Assembly: GCA_021730635.1 (NCBI GenBank) | Contig: JAJNNC010000016.1 | Location: 62,001-126,000, forward strand | Source of the DNA: Catalimonadaceae bacterium JC749 | GTDB lineage: Bacteria; Bacteroidota; Bacteroidia; Cytophagales; Cyclobacteriaceae | DNA length: 64,000 nucleotides | Reading direction: 5' to 3' | Shown: positions 15,591 through 24,181 of the stretch, in pieces | Layout of the letters: each line of letters starts with the position of its first letter | Position numbering within the stretch: position 1 is the stretch's first letter | The notes under the pieces: model-generated | Told to the model about the DNA's origin: nothing | Database searches by the model: none | What the model saw: the letters and a program-made list of their open reading frames with translations, nothing else | Program-made: the position numbers and the translations under genes

Positions 15591-18500
15591 ATGAAATGTA
15601 AACTAATACGAAATTTAACTACTATACCCAGATACACCTTTTGGGGGGTGTTGATCCAGTGCTGGCTTAGCGGCATGCTACTGGCAGGCAGCGTGACCCA
15701 TGAAAGGAGTCTGGCAGAAGTAGATGAACCGGAAAACAAATCCCTGACCGTTGAAAAAGCGGTAAAAAACGCACCTGCTATCACAGTGACCGGTACGGTG
15801 ACTTCCTCTTCCGATAATGCAGCCTTGCCTGGTGTTAACGTGCTGGTGAAAGGAACCAGTACAGGGACAGTGACTGATGTGGATGGTAAGTATAGCATCA
15901 ATGCACCCAATGATAACGATACGCTGCTCTTTTCTTCCATCGGCTATACCACCCAGGAGGTGCCGGTCAGAGGTAGGTCTGTCATAGATATTACGCTGGC
16001 AGAAGATATTCAAAGCCTCAGCGAAGTAGTGGTGGTAGGATACGGTACCCAGGAAAAAGTGAACCTGACAGGGGCGGTAGGTGTCACCGACGGTGAAGTC
16101 CTGGAAAAAAGACCTATTGCGAATGTCGGAGAAGGATTGCAAGGTGTGGTGCCCAACCTGAACGTCAATATCAGAAACGGTGACCCTGCCCAACCTATTG
16201 ATTTCAACATTCGTGGATTTGAGTCTATCAATGGAGGGTCTCCGCTAATTCTGGTAGATGGGGTACCGATGGACCTCAACAGGATCAATCCTAATGATAT
16301 AGAAAGCATTAGCGTACTGAAAGATGCTTCCGCAGCGGCAGTATATGGCGCTCGTGCCGCCTACGGCGTAGTGTTGGTTACAACCAAAAAGGGTACAGGA
16401 GATAGAATCAACGTTTCCTTTGGTGCCGAACTAGCCATGTCTAAACCCATCTTTCTCATAGACCCTGTGACAGATCCCTACCAGTTTGTACTGGCCCGTA
16501 ATACGGCTAATCAACGTACCAATGGCGCTCCGGCTTACGATCAGGATTACGTAGATGGAACCAAGCGATGGAGCGAAAATCCTACCCTTGAAAATGCATG
16601 GAGGGTCTACAATGGAAGCCTTCGTTTTTATGGTTACAACAACTATGTAGACCAGCTCATTACCGATTTTGCCCCCCAGCGAAAGTATGATGCCAGTGTA
16701 TCAGGCTCATCAGAAAAGGCCTCTTATTATGTGTCCTTCGGCTATTTAAGCAAAGATGGGTATCTGAAGAACGAAGCTAGAAACGAGAATTTTAAAAGGT
16801 ATAATACACTCCTGAAAGGCAATTTTAGCGTGACCGATTGGTTAAGTCTGGACAGCCGGGCACTGGTTACTACAGAGAAGAGCGATAAACCTCATTTCTA
16901 CAACTGGGATGTAAACATCAATACATCGGCTCGGCAAGATCCTATAGATGCTATTCAATTCCCTGACCTTCCTTATTATCTGACACCTGGTGACCGTCCG
17001 GAGTTTGAGAAGTACATTGGGATGTACTTTGGAGGCACCAACTTCCTGCCTTACCTGGAAGACGGAGGCCGTGAGACCTGGACGCGCAATGACATTATTC
17101 TTACGCAAGGGGGCACGCTCAATCCCGTTAAAGGATTGAATATCCGGGGTGAATTTTCTGCAAACCTGACCTATAGAGATGAGCAGGATGTACAGAGTAA
17201 AGTGAATATCATAGAGAATCAGGACCTGGCCGGAGGCCTGATCATTGGCAACGGCTTCAGCGGCAACGACTGGATTTATAACCAGTCGGAAAATGATCAA
17301 TACTATGTGATCAATACCTACGCTGACTATACCATCGATAATGACCGCCATTTCCTGAAAACGATGGTGGGTTTTAACCAGGAATGGGGTCGGTTTGAAG
17401 GAGTAGCTACGCGTGCTTATAGCCTGATTACCCCTACCGTTACCGATATTAATGCCACCACGGGCAATCAGGAGACCTATGGAGACAAGCAGCATACAGC
17501 GCTACGGGGTGTCTTTTATCGTGTAAACTATATTTTTGACGACCGTTATTTGATTGAGGCTAATGGACGTTATGATGGAACCTCCCGGTTTCCCACTGAA
17601 GATCGCTTCGGCTTCTTCCCCTCTTTCTCTGTAGGATGGCGTATCTCCAATGAAGAATTTATGAGCGGCACTTCTTCCTGGCTGGACAATCTGAAGTTAA
17701 GGGCTTCCTATGGTCAACTAGGGAATCAATTACTCTTTCTTGACCTGGCTGGCGAAGTGCCTGATTATTATCCAGCCATCGCTACCCTGGGATCGGGTAA
17801 TGCGCCCTATATGATGAGAGGGGGTGCCCGTACTCCTTATGTGTCTGCGCCGGGTCTGGTTAGTCCTAGCCTGACCTGGGAAACGGTGGTTTCTCAAAAT
17901 ATTGGATTGGATGTGACTATGTTTGGAAACCGCCTGGATGTATCTTTTGATGTATATTCCCGGGATACCAAGGATATGCTGACCTTTGTAGAACTGCCCG
18001 CTATTCTGGGTACCAATGCTCCCCGTGAGAATGCGGCTGACCTGCGTACCCAAGGGTGGGAACTTTCGGCTACCTGGCAAAACAGGATCAACAACGACTG
18101 GAACTACAGCATCAACCTGGCCTTATCCGATAACATTTCCAAAATTACCAAATACGATAATCCTACCGGTTCACTGGACGAATTTTATGAAGGGCAGGTC
18201 GTGTATGACGGAGGATTGGGAGAAAGGTGGGGATTTGTCACTCAGGGTATTTTCCAGAGCGAGGATGAAGTAGCTAATGCGCCCGATCAATCGCAGCTAG
18301 GCTCTAACTGGCGACCAGGAGATATCCGCTATGCGGACCTGAATGGTGATGGTGTGATCAGCAGAGGTGATAATACGCTGGAGAATCCGGGCGATCAGAA
18401 AATTATCGCTTACGAAAACCCAAGGTATAACTTCGGTGTAAACAGCAGCGTCGGATGGAGGAATTTTACCCTAAACGTCTTCTTCCAAGGTATCTTGAAG

Positions 18501-18905
18501 TATCAATATTGGCCACCTAATGACAACTGGCAGGCCTTCTATCCGTATAACGCAGGCCATGTGGAATGGTATTATCTGACAGATACCTGGAGCGAAACCA
18601 ACCGGGATGCTTACTTTGCTGCCCCCCATATTTCTACCAATACCAAGCAGAATATTCTGCCGCAGACCCGCTATGTGCAGGATGCTGCCTATGTTCGTTT
18701 GAAAAACCTGACCCTGGCTTATAACCTGCCAGAAAGTATTGGAGGTAAAATAGGACTGTCTAATGCCCAGATTTATTTTGCCGGTATGAACTTATGGGAG
18801 TATACCAAAATGCGTAAGCCTCTTGACCCCGAAGTACGTCCTACCTTAACCCAGGAATATTACAAACAACGTACTTACTCACTAGGTTTGAGAGTGTCCT
18901 TTTAA
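15591..18905 (+). CDS. SusC/RagA-family TonB-dependent outer-membrane transporter (pair 1)
   Basis: A 1104-residue outer-membrane barrel for TonB-driven oligosaccharide import. After an N-terminal leader (about 1-45) comes the carboxypeptidase-D2-like domain with 'ALPGVNVLVKGTSTGTVTDV' and 'FSSIGYTTQEV', the TonB-box region 'LSEVVVVGYGT', and the plug with 'NIRGFESINGGSPLILVDGV' and 'SISVLKDASAAAVYGARAAY'. The remaining 900 residues are the barrel, ending in Phe ('YSLGLRVSF') as expected for BAM-assembled porins. SusD follows by 21 nt. Its N-terminal domain is closely similar to that of the second SusC, so they are paralogues. Substrate inferred as a uronic-acid glycan. Confidence 0.95.
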   Translation: MKCKLIRNLTTIPRYTFWGVLIQCWLSGMLLAGSVTHERSLAEVDEPENKSLTVEKAVKNAPAITVTGTVTSSSDNAALPGVNVLVKGTSTGTVTDVDGKYSINAPNDNDTLLFSSIGYTTQEVPVRGRSVIDITLAEDIQSLSEVVVVGYGTQEKVNLTGAVGVTDGEVLEKRPIANVGEGLQGVVPNLNVNIRNGDPAQPIDFNIRGFESINGGSPLILVDGVPMDLNRINPNDIESISVLKDASAAAVYGARAAYGVVLVTTKKGTGDRINVSFGAELAMSKPIFLIDPVTDPYQFVLARNTANQRTNGAPAYDQDYVDGTKRWSENPTLENAWRVYNGSLRFYGYNNYVDQLITDFAPQRKYDASVSGSSEKASYYVSFGYLSKDGYLKNEARNENFKRYNTLLKGNFSVTDWLSLDSRALVTTEKSDKPHFYNWDVNINTSARQDPIDAIQFPDLPYYLTPGDRPEFEKYIGMYFGGTNFLPYLEDGGRETWTRNDIILTQGGTLNPVKGLNIRGEFSANLTYRDEQDVQSKVNIIENQDLAGGLIIGNGFSGNDWIYNQSENDQYYVINTYADYTIDNDRHFLKTMVGFNQEWGRFEGVATRAYSLITPTVTDINATTGNQETYGDKQHTALRGVFYRVNYIFDDRYLIEANGRYDGTSRFPTEDRFGFFPSFSVGWRISNEEFMSGTSSWLDNLKLRASYGQLGNQLLFLDLAGEVPDYYPAIATLGSGNAPYMMRGGARTPYVSAPGLVSPSLTWETVVSQNIGLDVTMFGNRLDVSFDVYSRDTKDMLTFVELPAILGTNAPRENAADLRTQGWELSATWQNRINNDWNYSINLALSDNISKITKYDNPTGSLDEFYEGQVVYDGGLGERWGFVTQGIFQSEDEVANAPDQSQLGSNWRPGDIRYADLNGDGVISRGDNTLENPGDQKIIAYENPRYNFGVNSSVGWRNFTLNVFFQGILKYQYWPPNDNWQAFYPYNAGHVEWYYLTDTWSETNRDAYFAAPHISTNTKQNILPQTRYVQDAAYVRLKNLTLAYNLPESIGGKIGLSNAQIYFAGMNLWEYTKMRKPLDPEVRPTLTQEYYKQRTYSLGLRVSF

Positions 18906-18926
18906 CTACCATACAACCGAAGTAAA

Positions 18927-20720
18927 ATGAGAAAATATATTATAAAAATATCTTTAGCGTTTGCTGTCCTGATGTTTGGCTGTAACGACGAATTTCTGGA
19001 AAGACAGCCGCTGGATGAGATCACGAATGAAGCTTTCTGGAATACAGAAAATGATTTAAAGGTCTACAATAATAGTTTGTACGATCTGGCACGTGATGAT
19101 GAAAATGTTCCAATCTTGATGGGGCATGATGATGGTTTTGAGAGCCAAAGCAGGGGCATCTGGCACCTTTCCGGATTTTCCGATGATACGGCTCCCCGCC
19201 ATTCCCGGCATGATTTTTTTCAACGGGTACGGGCTGGTAAGCATATTGTTCCTGATAATCCAGTTTGGTTTGGCTACAGAGGATGGAACTTTATACGAGC
19301 CATCAATTTTGGCATGGAAAACTATGATAAGGCAGATGTTACAGAAGAAGTACGTAATCGGTATATAGGAGAGGCACGCTTGTTCAGAGGTTGGTTCTAT
19401 GGAGAGAAAGCCCAGAAGTTTGGTGATGTACAGTGGGTAGACAAAACAGTGGATGTTGATGATGAGGACATTCTGTATGGTGAGCGGGATGACCATGAGT
19501 TTGTGATGGACAAAGTGTTGGAAGATCTTACCTTCGCTACCCAAAATTTGCCCGACGACTGGGGCGATGGCAATGCGCCGGGAAGATTAAATCGCTGGAG
19601 TGCCCTGCTGGTGAAATCAAGAATTTGTCTTTTTGAAGGAACCTGGCGCAAATATCATGGTGGCTCTAATCCGGACTTGTGGTTACAGGAAGCCGCTGAT
19701 GCTGCCCTGGAGCTTATGCAAAATGGCCCCTATTCGCTCTATTCTACAGGCAACCCTGCCTCCGATTATAATGCCATACACCGCATGACAGATCTTTCCG
19801 GAATATCGGAAGTGCTGTACTGGAGGAGATACGAGCTGGGTATTTTTACCAACCATGTGCAAAGCTATCACAAAGACTATAATGGCGGCGCTACCAAAAG
19901 TATGGTGGAAGACTATCTGTGTACCGATGGTTTACCGATTACCCTTTCTCCCTTGTATCAGGGAGACGAAGTATACGAAAATGTCTTTGTCAATCGTGAC
20001 CCGAGGTTAAGACAAACCGTTCTTCATCCGGAAGATCAGGCTATTTACCGGTTTGGCAACCATGATCCTGATGTGACTACCTATCCGCAAGTGCAGGGTA
20101 TGTCAACGCCCGGACTCAAATCCACGACAGGGTATCATATCATTAAAGTGTATGAGAACAATGCTGCCTATGCTACTTATAATGTTTCATCCACCCCTGC
20201 CATCATCTTAAGGTTTGGTGAGGCATTGCTCAACTATGCAGAAGCAAAAGCAGAGCTGGGTACTATTACGCAGGCAGATCTGGATATGAGTATCAACTTA
20301 TTGCGCGACCGGGTAGGCATGCCCCACATGACCCTTGAGGTGCCCATGGACCCCCGATACGCCAATGATGGTGTTACAGCACTGATCGCAGAAATCCGTC
20401 GTGAACGTCGTGTCGAGTTGTTTATGGAAGGTTTCCGCTACGATGATCTACGTCGCTGGAAGCAGGGTAAAAAACTGGAAATAAAAGATTATGGCATGCG
20501 ATGGGATGAAGCCAACAAAAACCGAATTGATCCAAATGGTGAGGTAACCATTGGTGTTTCAGAGGTAAATGGTATTCCCTACCTGGATCCCTATGCTGGC
20601 ACAGACTATGCTGATCCGGTGTTTGACGAAAGCAAGCATTATTTGTGGCCAATCCCTATCAGTGCTATATCACAAAATCCAAATCTTGGCCAGAATCCGG
20701 GCTGGGGTGTCAGCGAATAA
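18927..20720 (+). CDS. SusD/RagB-family glycan-binding lipoprotein (pair 1)
   Basis: A 597-residue surface lipoprotein that caps the SusC barrel and delivers glycan. The lipobox is 'AVLMFGC' (about 15-21), directly followed by 'NDEFLERQPLDEITNEAFW', the typical SusD N-terminus. TPR-like helices follow, with 'RNRYIGEARLFRGWFYGEKA' and, late, 'LRFGEALLNYAEAKAELG' and 'IRRERRVELFMEGFRYDDLR', both strong SusD signatures. It ends 'LGQNPGW', also usual. A strong terminator lies 43 nt downstream, so susC/susD form a closed transcription unit. Confidence 0.95.
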   Translation: MRKYIIKISLAFAVLMFGCNDEFLERQPLDEITNEAFWNTENDLKVYNNSLYDLARDDENVPILMGHDDGFESQSRGIWHLSGFSDDTAPRHSRHDFFQRVRAGKHIVPDNPVWFGYRGWNFIRAINFGMENYDKADVTEEVRNRYIGEARLFRGWFYGEKAQKFGDVQWVDKTVDVDDEDILYGERDDHEFVMDKVLEDLTFATQNLPDDWGDGNAPGRLNRWSALLVKSRICLFEGTWRKYHGGSNPDLWLQEAADAALELMQNGPYSLYSTGNPASDYNAIHRMTDLSGISEVLYWRRYELGIFTNHVQSYHKDYNGGATKSMVEDYLCTDGLPITLSPLYQGDEVYENVFVNRDPRLRQTVLHPEDQAIYRFGNHDPDVTTYPQVQGMSTPGLKSTTGYHIIKVYENNAAYATYNVSSTPAIILRFGEALLNYAEAKAELGTITQADLDMSINLLRDRVGMPHMTLEVPMDPRYANDGVTALIAEIRRERRVELFMEGFRYDDLRRWKQGKKLEIKDYGMRWDEANKNRIDPNGEVTIGVSEVNGIPYLDPYAGTDYADPVFDESKHYLWPIPISAISQNPNLGQNPGWGVSE

Positions 20721-20762
20721 CGAATGCTTTGTAAGTATAAAAGGGCTTTAACGCCACTTTGT

Positions 20763-20800
20763 AAAACAAGCCTGTAATCTTTCTTTATGGGCTTGTTTTT
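20763..20800 (+). terminator. intrinsic terminator after susD pair 1
   Basis: A perfect 10-bp stem AAAACAAGCC/GGCTTGTTTT with a 17-nt loop and a terminal T-run, 42 nt after the susD stop. It separates susC/D from the lyase genes. Confidence 0.8.
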
Positions 20801-20944
20801 TCCCAATAGCGCTTAACATGACGTTGAGCGGCGGAAATTCCGCTGTGATAGTGAAATCCATTTAGGCATCTTTCCCCTCAGAAAGGTATGTCGCATTAAA
20901 ACGGTCCATAGGATCGGGCTAAACTTTTTTTATTAACCTAAACG

Positions 20945-23900
20945 ATGATGCAGACCAGCCGCCTCTTGCTCTCCTTTGTATTTTTCTTTCATTGCTGTGT
21001 GTGTGCTGTGGCTTATGAACATCCCGGAGGGATGCATCCTCAGGAGCAACTGGATTTTGTAAAGCATCAGATTCAACAAAAACAACAACCTTACTATGAG
21101 GCTTACCTTCAGCTGATAGCCTATGCCGATACAGCCCTCCTGCATACAGACCATGCCCTGGCAGATTTTAATGTGCCTGGCTATTATGTAGATGCGCAAA
21201 TGCACCGTACCCACTCCAGGGGCTTGCAGTCTGATGCGTTTGATGCCTATGCCTGTGCGCTGGCCTATCAACTGAGCGGTCAGGAACAATATGCCCGCAA
21301 ATCCCTGGATTTCCTTATGGCCTGGGCTCAGATTAACACCAAGTATTCTAACCATGATGGAAGCTTGGTGATGGCCTACTCCGGCACCGCCCTGATCAAC
21401 GCAGCCGAATTGCTGTTCCCCTATGAAAAATGGAAAGAAAGCGATAAGAAACAGTTTCTCTCCTGGGTAAGAAAGGTATATCGTGAAGCTACCCATGAGA
21501 TACGAAATAAAAAAAATAACTGGGCCGACTGGGGAAGGCTCGGGTCTATACTCACCGCTCATTTGCTGGATGATACGACCGAGGTCACTGAAAACATCCG
21601 CTTGATGAAAAGTGATCTTTTTCACAAGATTGCTGCTGACGGACATATGCCTGAGGAAGTCAGACGGGAGGCTAACGGGATCTGGTATACCTATTTTTCG
21701 CTGGCTCCTATCACCGCCGCCTGTTGGGTGGCCTTACAGGCCGAGGGGACTGATCTGTTCACCTATCAGCCTGAAGGAAGATCTATCAAATCCGCACTGG
21801 ATTATCTGTTTTATCATAACCAGCATCCTGAGCAATGGAAATGGTTTGAGAATCCCCGTACCGGTTCTCCTGACGCCTGGCCAGGGGTTCTGTTTGAAGC
21901 CATGCAGGATATCTATGGGGAAGAAAAATATGGTGATTATGTTGGAGAAGCACGGCCGCTCTGTCATCCTTTGCATCATTTTGCCTGGACGTTTCCCACC
22001 CTGATGAAACCGATGAGAGCGTATGAAGATGGCCGGAATACCACGGAGGACCTGGAAATCCTCCGGGAGCGGGTAGTGACCGAACTGCTTGAACCTGCCG
22101 TGGATGAAAGGCATATAGAAAATATGATGGACGCCCTTCAGGAAGATGGGAGCTGGCCGGACATCAACTATGAGGATGTGTCGCGTACCGGCTTCGAGCA
22201 CAGCCGGCACCTGGAAAATATGCAGGAACTCAGCAGAGCCTATAGAAAACCTGGATCAAACTATAGGGGTGATCCGGCCTTGAAACACGTGATAGGCGCA
22301 GCCCTGGATTTCTGGCTCACCCATGATTTCATATGCGACAACTGGTGGTGGAATCAGATAGGTACGCCAGATCGAATGGTCAGTATCTTATTGCTGATGG
22401 ATGAGGCCTTAACCGAAGTGCAAAAAGAAAAGGCAATCCCTATCGCCAGCCGGGCTAATCTCAGTGCCTGGGGAGCCAGACCGGGGGGAGACCGTATCAA
22501 AATCGCCGGCATCTGGGGCCGACTGGGCCTGTTCAAAAGAGATAGCGGCATCGTAGAGGAAGCAGTCAATACCATGGTAGAAGAAATCAGGTTTGCCATA
22601 GAGAGAGGCACTCCCGACGATATCAGAGGGCTACAGCCGGATCTGAGCTTTCACCATCGCCAGGATCGTGTCACCTCTACCCTCTCTTATGGGTTGGGTT
22701 ATGCCGAAGCCTTTGCCCACTGGGCGGCTTTGGTGGCTGATACTCCCTATCGTTTCACTGATGAGAAGATCAAACTGCTCGTAGATTTTTACCTGGATGG
22801 CATTTGCCAGACCATGGTGTATGGAAAATATCCGGATCCAGGGGCCAAAAACCGCAGCATCACCAGAGAGGGTACCTTGCAGGCGGCTACGCCGGAAATC
22901 CCTGAGAAACTATTGCAGGCTACCGAGTACAGAAAGAAAGAACTGGAAGCCATTGTTAAAATACGCAAAGGCGAACAAGCACCTCAGACATTGCATAACA
23001 AATTTTTCTGGCATTCAGAGTATCTCAGCCATCAGCGGCCGGCCTATTTTACTTCTGTGCGCATGTTTTCCTCACGCAACCATAGCATGGAAGAACCCTA
23101 CAACGGGGAAGGTTTGATGAACCATCATTTAGGCGATGGTGCTAACTTTATATCCCGTACCGGAAAAGAGTATTTTGATATTTTTCCGGTGTGGGACTGG
23201 CAAAAGATTCCCGGCACTACGGTAGTCCAGAAACCCTCTCTGCCTGATGAGGAAGAAATACAAAAAAAAGGACTTACCGCTTTTGTTGGCGCTGTTTCTG
23301 ATGGCCGATACGGAGCAGCAGCCTTCGATTTTAAAAGTCCGCTGGACCCGCTGGAAGCCAGGAAAGCCTGGTTCTTTTTTGACGAGGAATATGTCAGCCT
23401 CGGGGCAGGTATTCACTCAAAAGCCACTCATCCGGTAGCAACTACCCTCAATCAGTGTTTGTTAAACCAGGAGGTAGTGGTCATGCAAAACAACCAACAA
23501 ATGGTACTGGATAAAGGCACCCATCATTTGAAGGGAGTGCAGTGGCTATTGCATGACAGCGTGGCTTATCTTTTTCCTGCTCCTACCGAGGTGCATCTTA
23601 CCAACCAGGAAGCTACCGGCAGTTGGTTCCGCATCAACCGACAGGCAGATAGTCCTAAAGAAGAGATCAGCAAAGATCTTTTCAAGGTGTGGCTGGATCA
23701 TGGAAAGAAGCCTAAGCAGGCTACCTACGCCTATATTGTGGTGCCGGCCATAGCGGCAACAGACCTGCAGGATTACGGAGAGAAATCCCCTATCAAAATT
23801 CTGGCTAATACGCCTGAGCAACAGGCTGTGCAGCATACAGGTCTACAGATCAGTCAGGTGGTGATGTACAAGGCAGGGGAGCTGCAACTCACCGAAGCGC

Positions 23901-24160
23901 TTCATCTGGCGGCAGATGAGCCTTGTGTTGTCATGGTGCAGGCAGCGGGGCCATCGATCAAAAAAATAACGGTGGCCTATCCTTCCCGAAAGATAAAGAC
24001 TATTCAATTGAAAGTGACTGCCAGGATGGAGGGCAGCGGAGATCATTTCAAAGCGGTGTGGCACGAAGCAAAAGGATACAGCACAGTTACTGTTGACCTG
24101 CCTCAGGAGGCCTATGCCGGCCAGAGCGTCATCCTGGACATGCAAGCTTATGAAAACTGA
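20945..24160 (+). CDS. polysaccharide lyase: alginate-lyase-like domain fused to PL8-type super-sandwich lyase
   Basis: A 1071-residue secreted protein with two lyase modules. A signal peptide covers about 1-24. Residues about 50-350 form an alpha/alpha-toroid similar to the alginate lyase domain (PF05426 type; PL5/PL38-like), with 'YYVDAQMHRTHSRGLQSDAF' and NNWADW at 191-196. From about 370 on the protein resembles PL8 (hyaluronate/chondroitin/xanthan lyases): NWWWNQIGTP (466-475), 'DLSFHHRQDRV...SYG' (566-583), 'RMFSSRNHSMEEPYNGEG' (706-723) and 'FDIFPVWDWQKIPGTT' (744-759) leading into the beta-super-sandwich. Both modules would cleave uronate glycosidic bonds by beta-elimination. The usual PL8 'GAN' segment reads GARPGGD (510-516). 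Substrate is unknown. Confidence 0.8.
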   Translation: MMQTSRLLLSFVFFFHCCVCAVAYEHPGGMHPQEQLDFVKHQIQQKQQPYYEAYLQLIAYADTALLHTDHALADFNVPGYYVDAQMHRTHSRGLQSDAFDAYACALAYQLSGQEQYARKSLDFLMAWAQINTKYSNHDGSLVMAYSGTALINAAELLFPYEKWKESDKKQFLSWVRKVYREATHEIRNKKNNWADWGRLGSILTAHLLDDTTEVTENIRLMKSDLFHKIAADGHMPEEVRREANGIWYTYFSLAPITAACWVALQAEGTDLFTYQPEGRSIKSALDYLFYHNQHPEQWKWFENPRTGSPDAWPGVLFEAMQDIYGEEKYGDYVGEARPLCHPLHHFAWTFPTLMKPMRAYEDGRNTTEDLEILRERVVTELLEPAVDERHIENMMDALQEDGSWPDINYEDVSRTGFEHSRHLENMQELSRAYRKPGSNYRGDPALKHVIGAALDFWLTHDFICDNWWWNQIGTPDRMVSILLLMDEALTEVQKEKAIPIASRANLSAWGARPGGDRIKIAGIWGRLGLFKRDSGIVEEAVNTMVEEIRFAIERGTPDDIRGLQPDLSFHHRQDRVTSTLSYGLGYAEAFAHWAALVADTPYRFTDEKIKLLVDFYLDGICQTMVYGKYPDPGAKNRSITREGTLQAATPEIPEKLLQATEYRKKELEAIVKIRKGEQAPQTLHNKFFWHSEYLSHQRPAYFTSVRMFSSRNHSMEEPYNGEGLMNHHLGDGANFISRTGKEYFDIFPVWDWQKIPGTTVVQKPSLPDEEEIQKKGLTAFVGAVSDGRYGAAAFDFKSPLDPLEARKAWFFFDEEYVSLGAGIHSKATHPVATTLNQCLLNQEVVVMQNNQQMVLDKGTHHLKGVQWLLHDSVAYLFPAPTEVHLTNQEATGSWFRINRQADSPKEEISKDLFKVWLDHGKKPKQATYAYIVVPAIAATDLQDYGEKSPIKILANTPEQQAVQHTGLQISQVVMYKAGELQLTEALHLAADEPCVVMVQAAGPSIKKITVAYPSRKIKTIQLKVTARMEGSGDHFKAVWHEAKGYSTVTVDLPQEAYAGQSVILDMQAYEN

Positions 24161-24181
24161 AATGCTAATACAAAACTAACT

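Noticed and set aside
16842-17495. A 217-codon minus-strand frame inside susC1 (and similar ones in susC2 and the lyases)
   Set aside because: These lie wholly within strong coding genes and show no domain; they are shadows.
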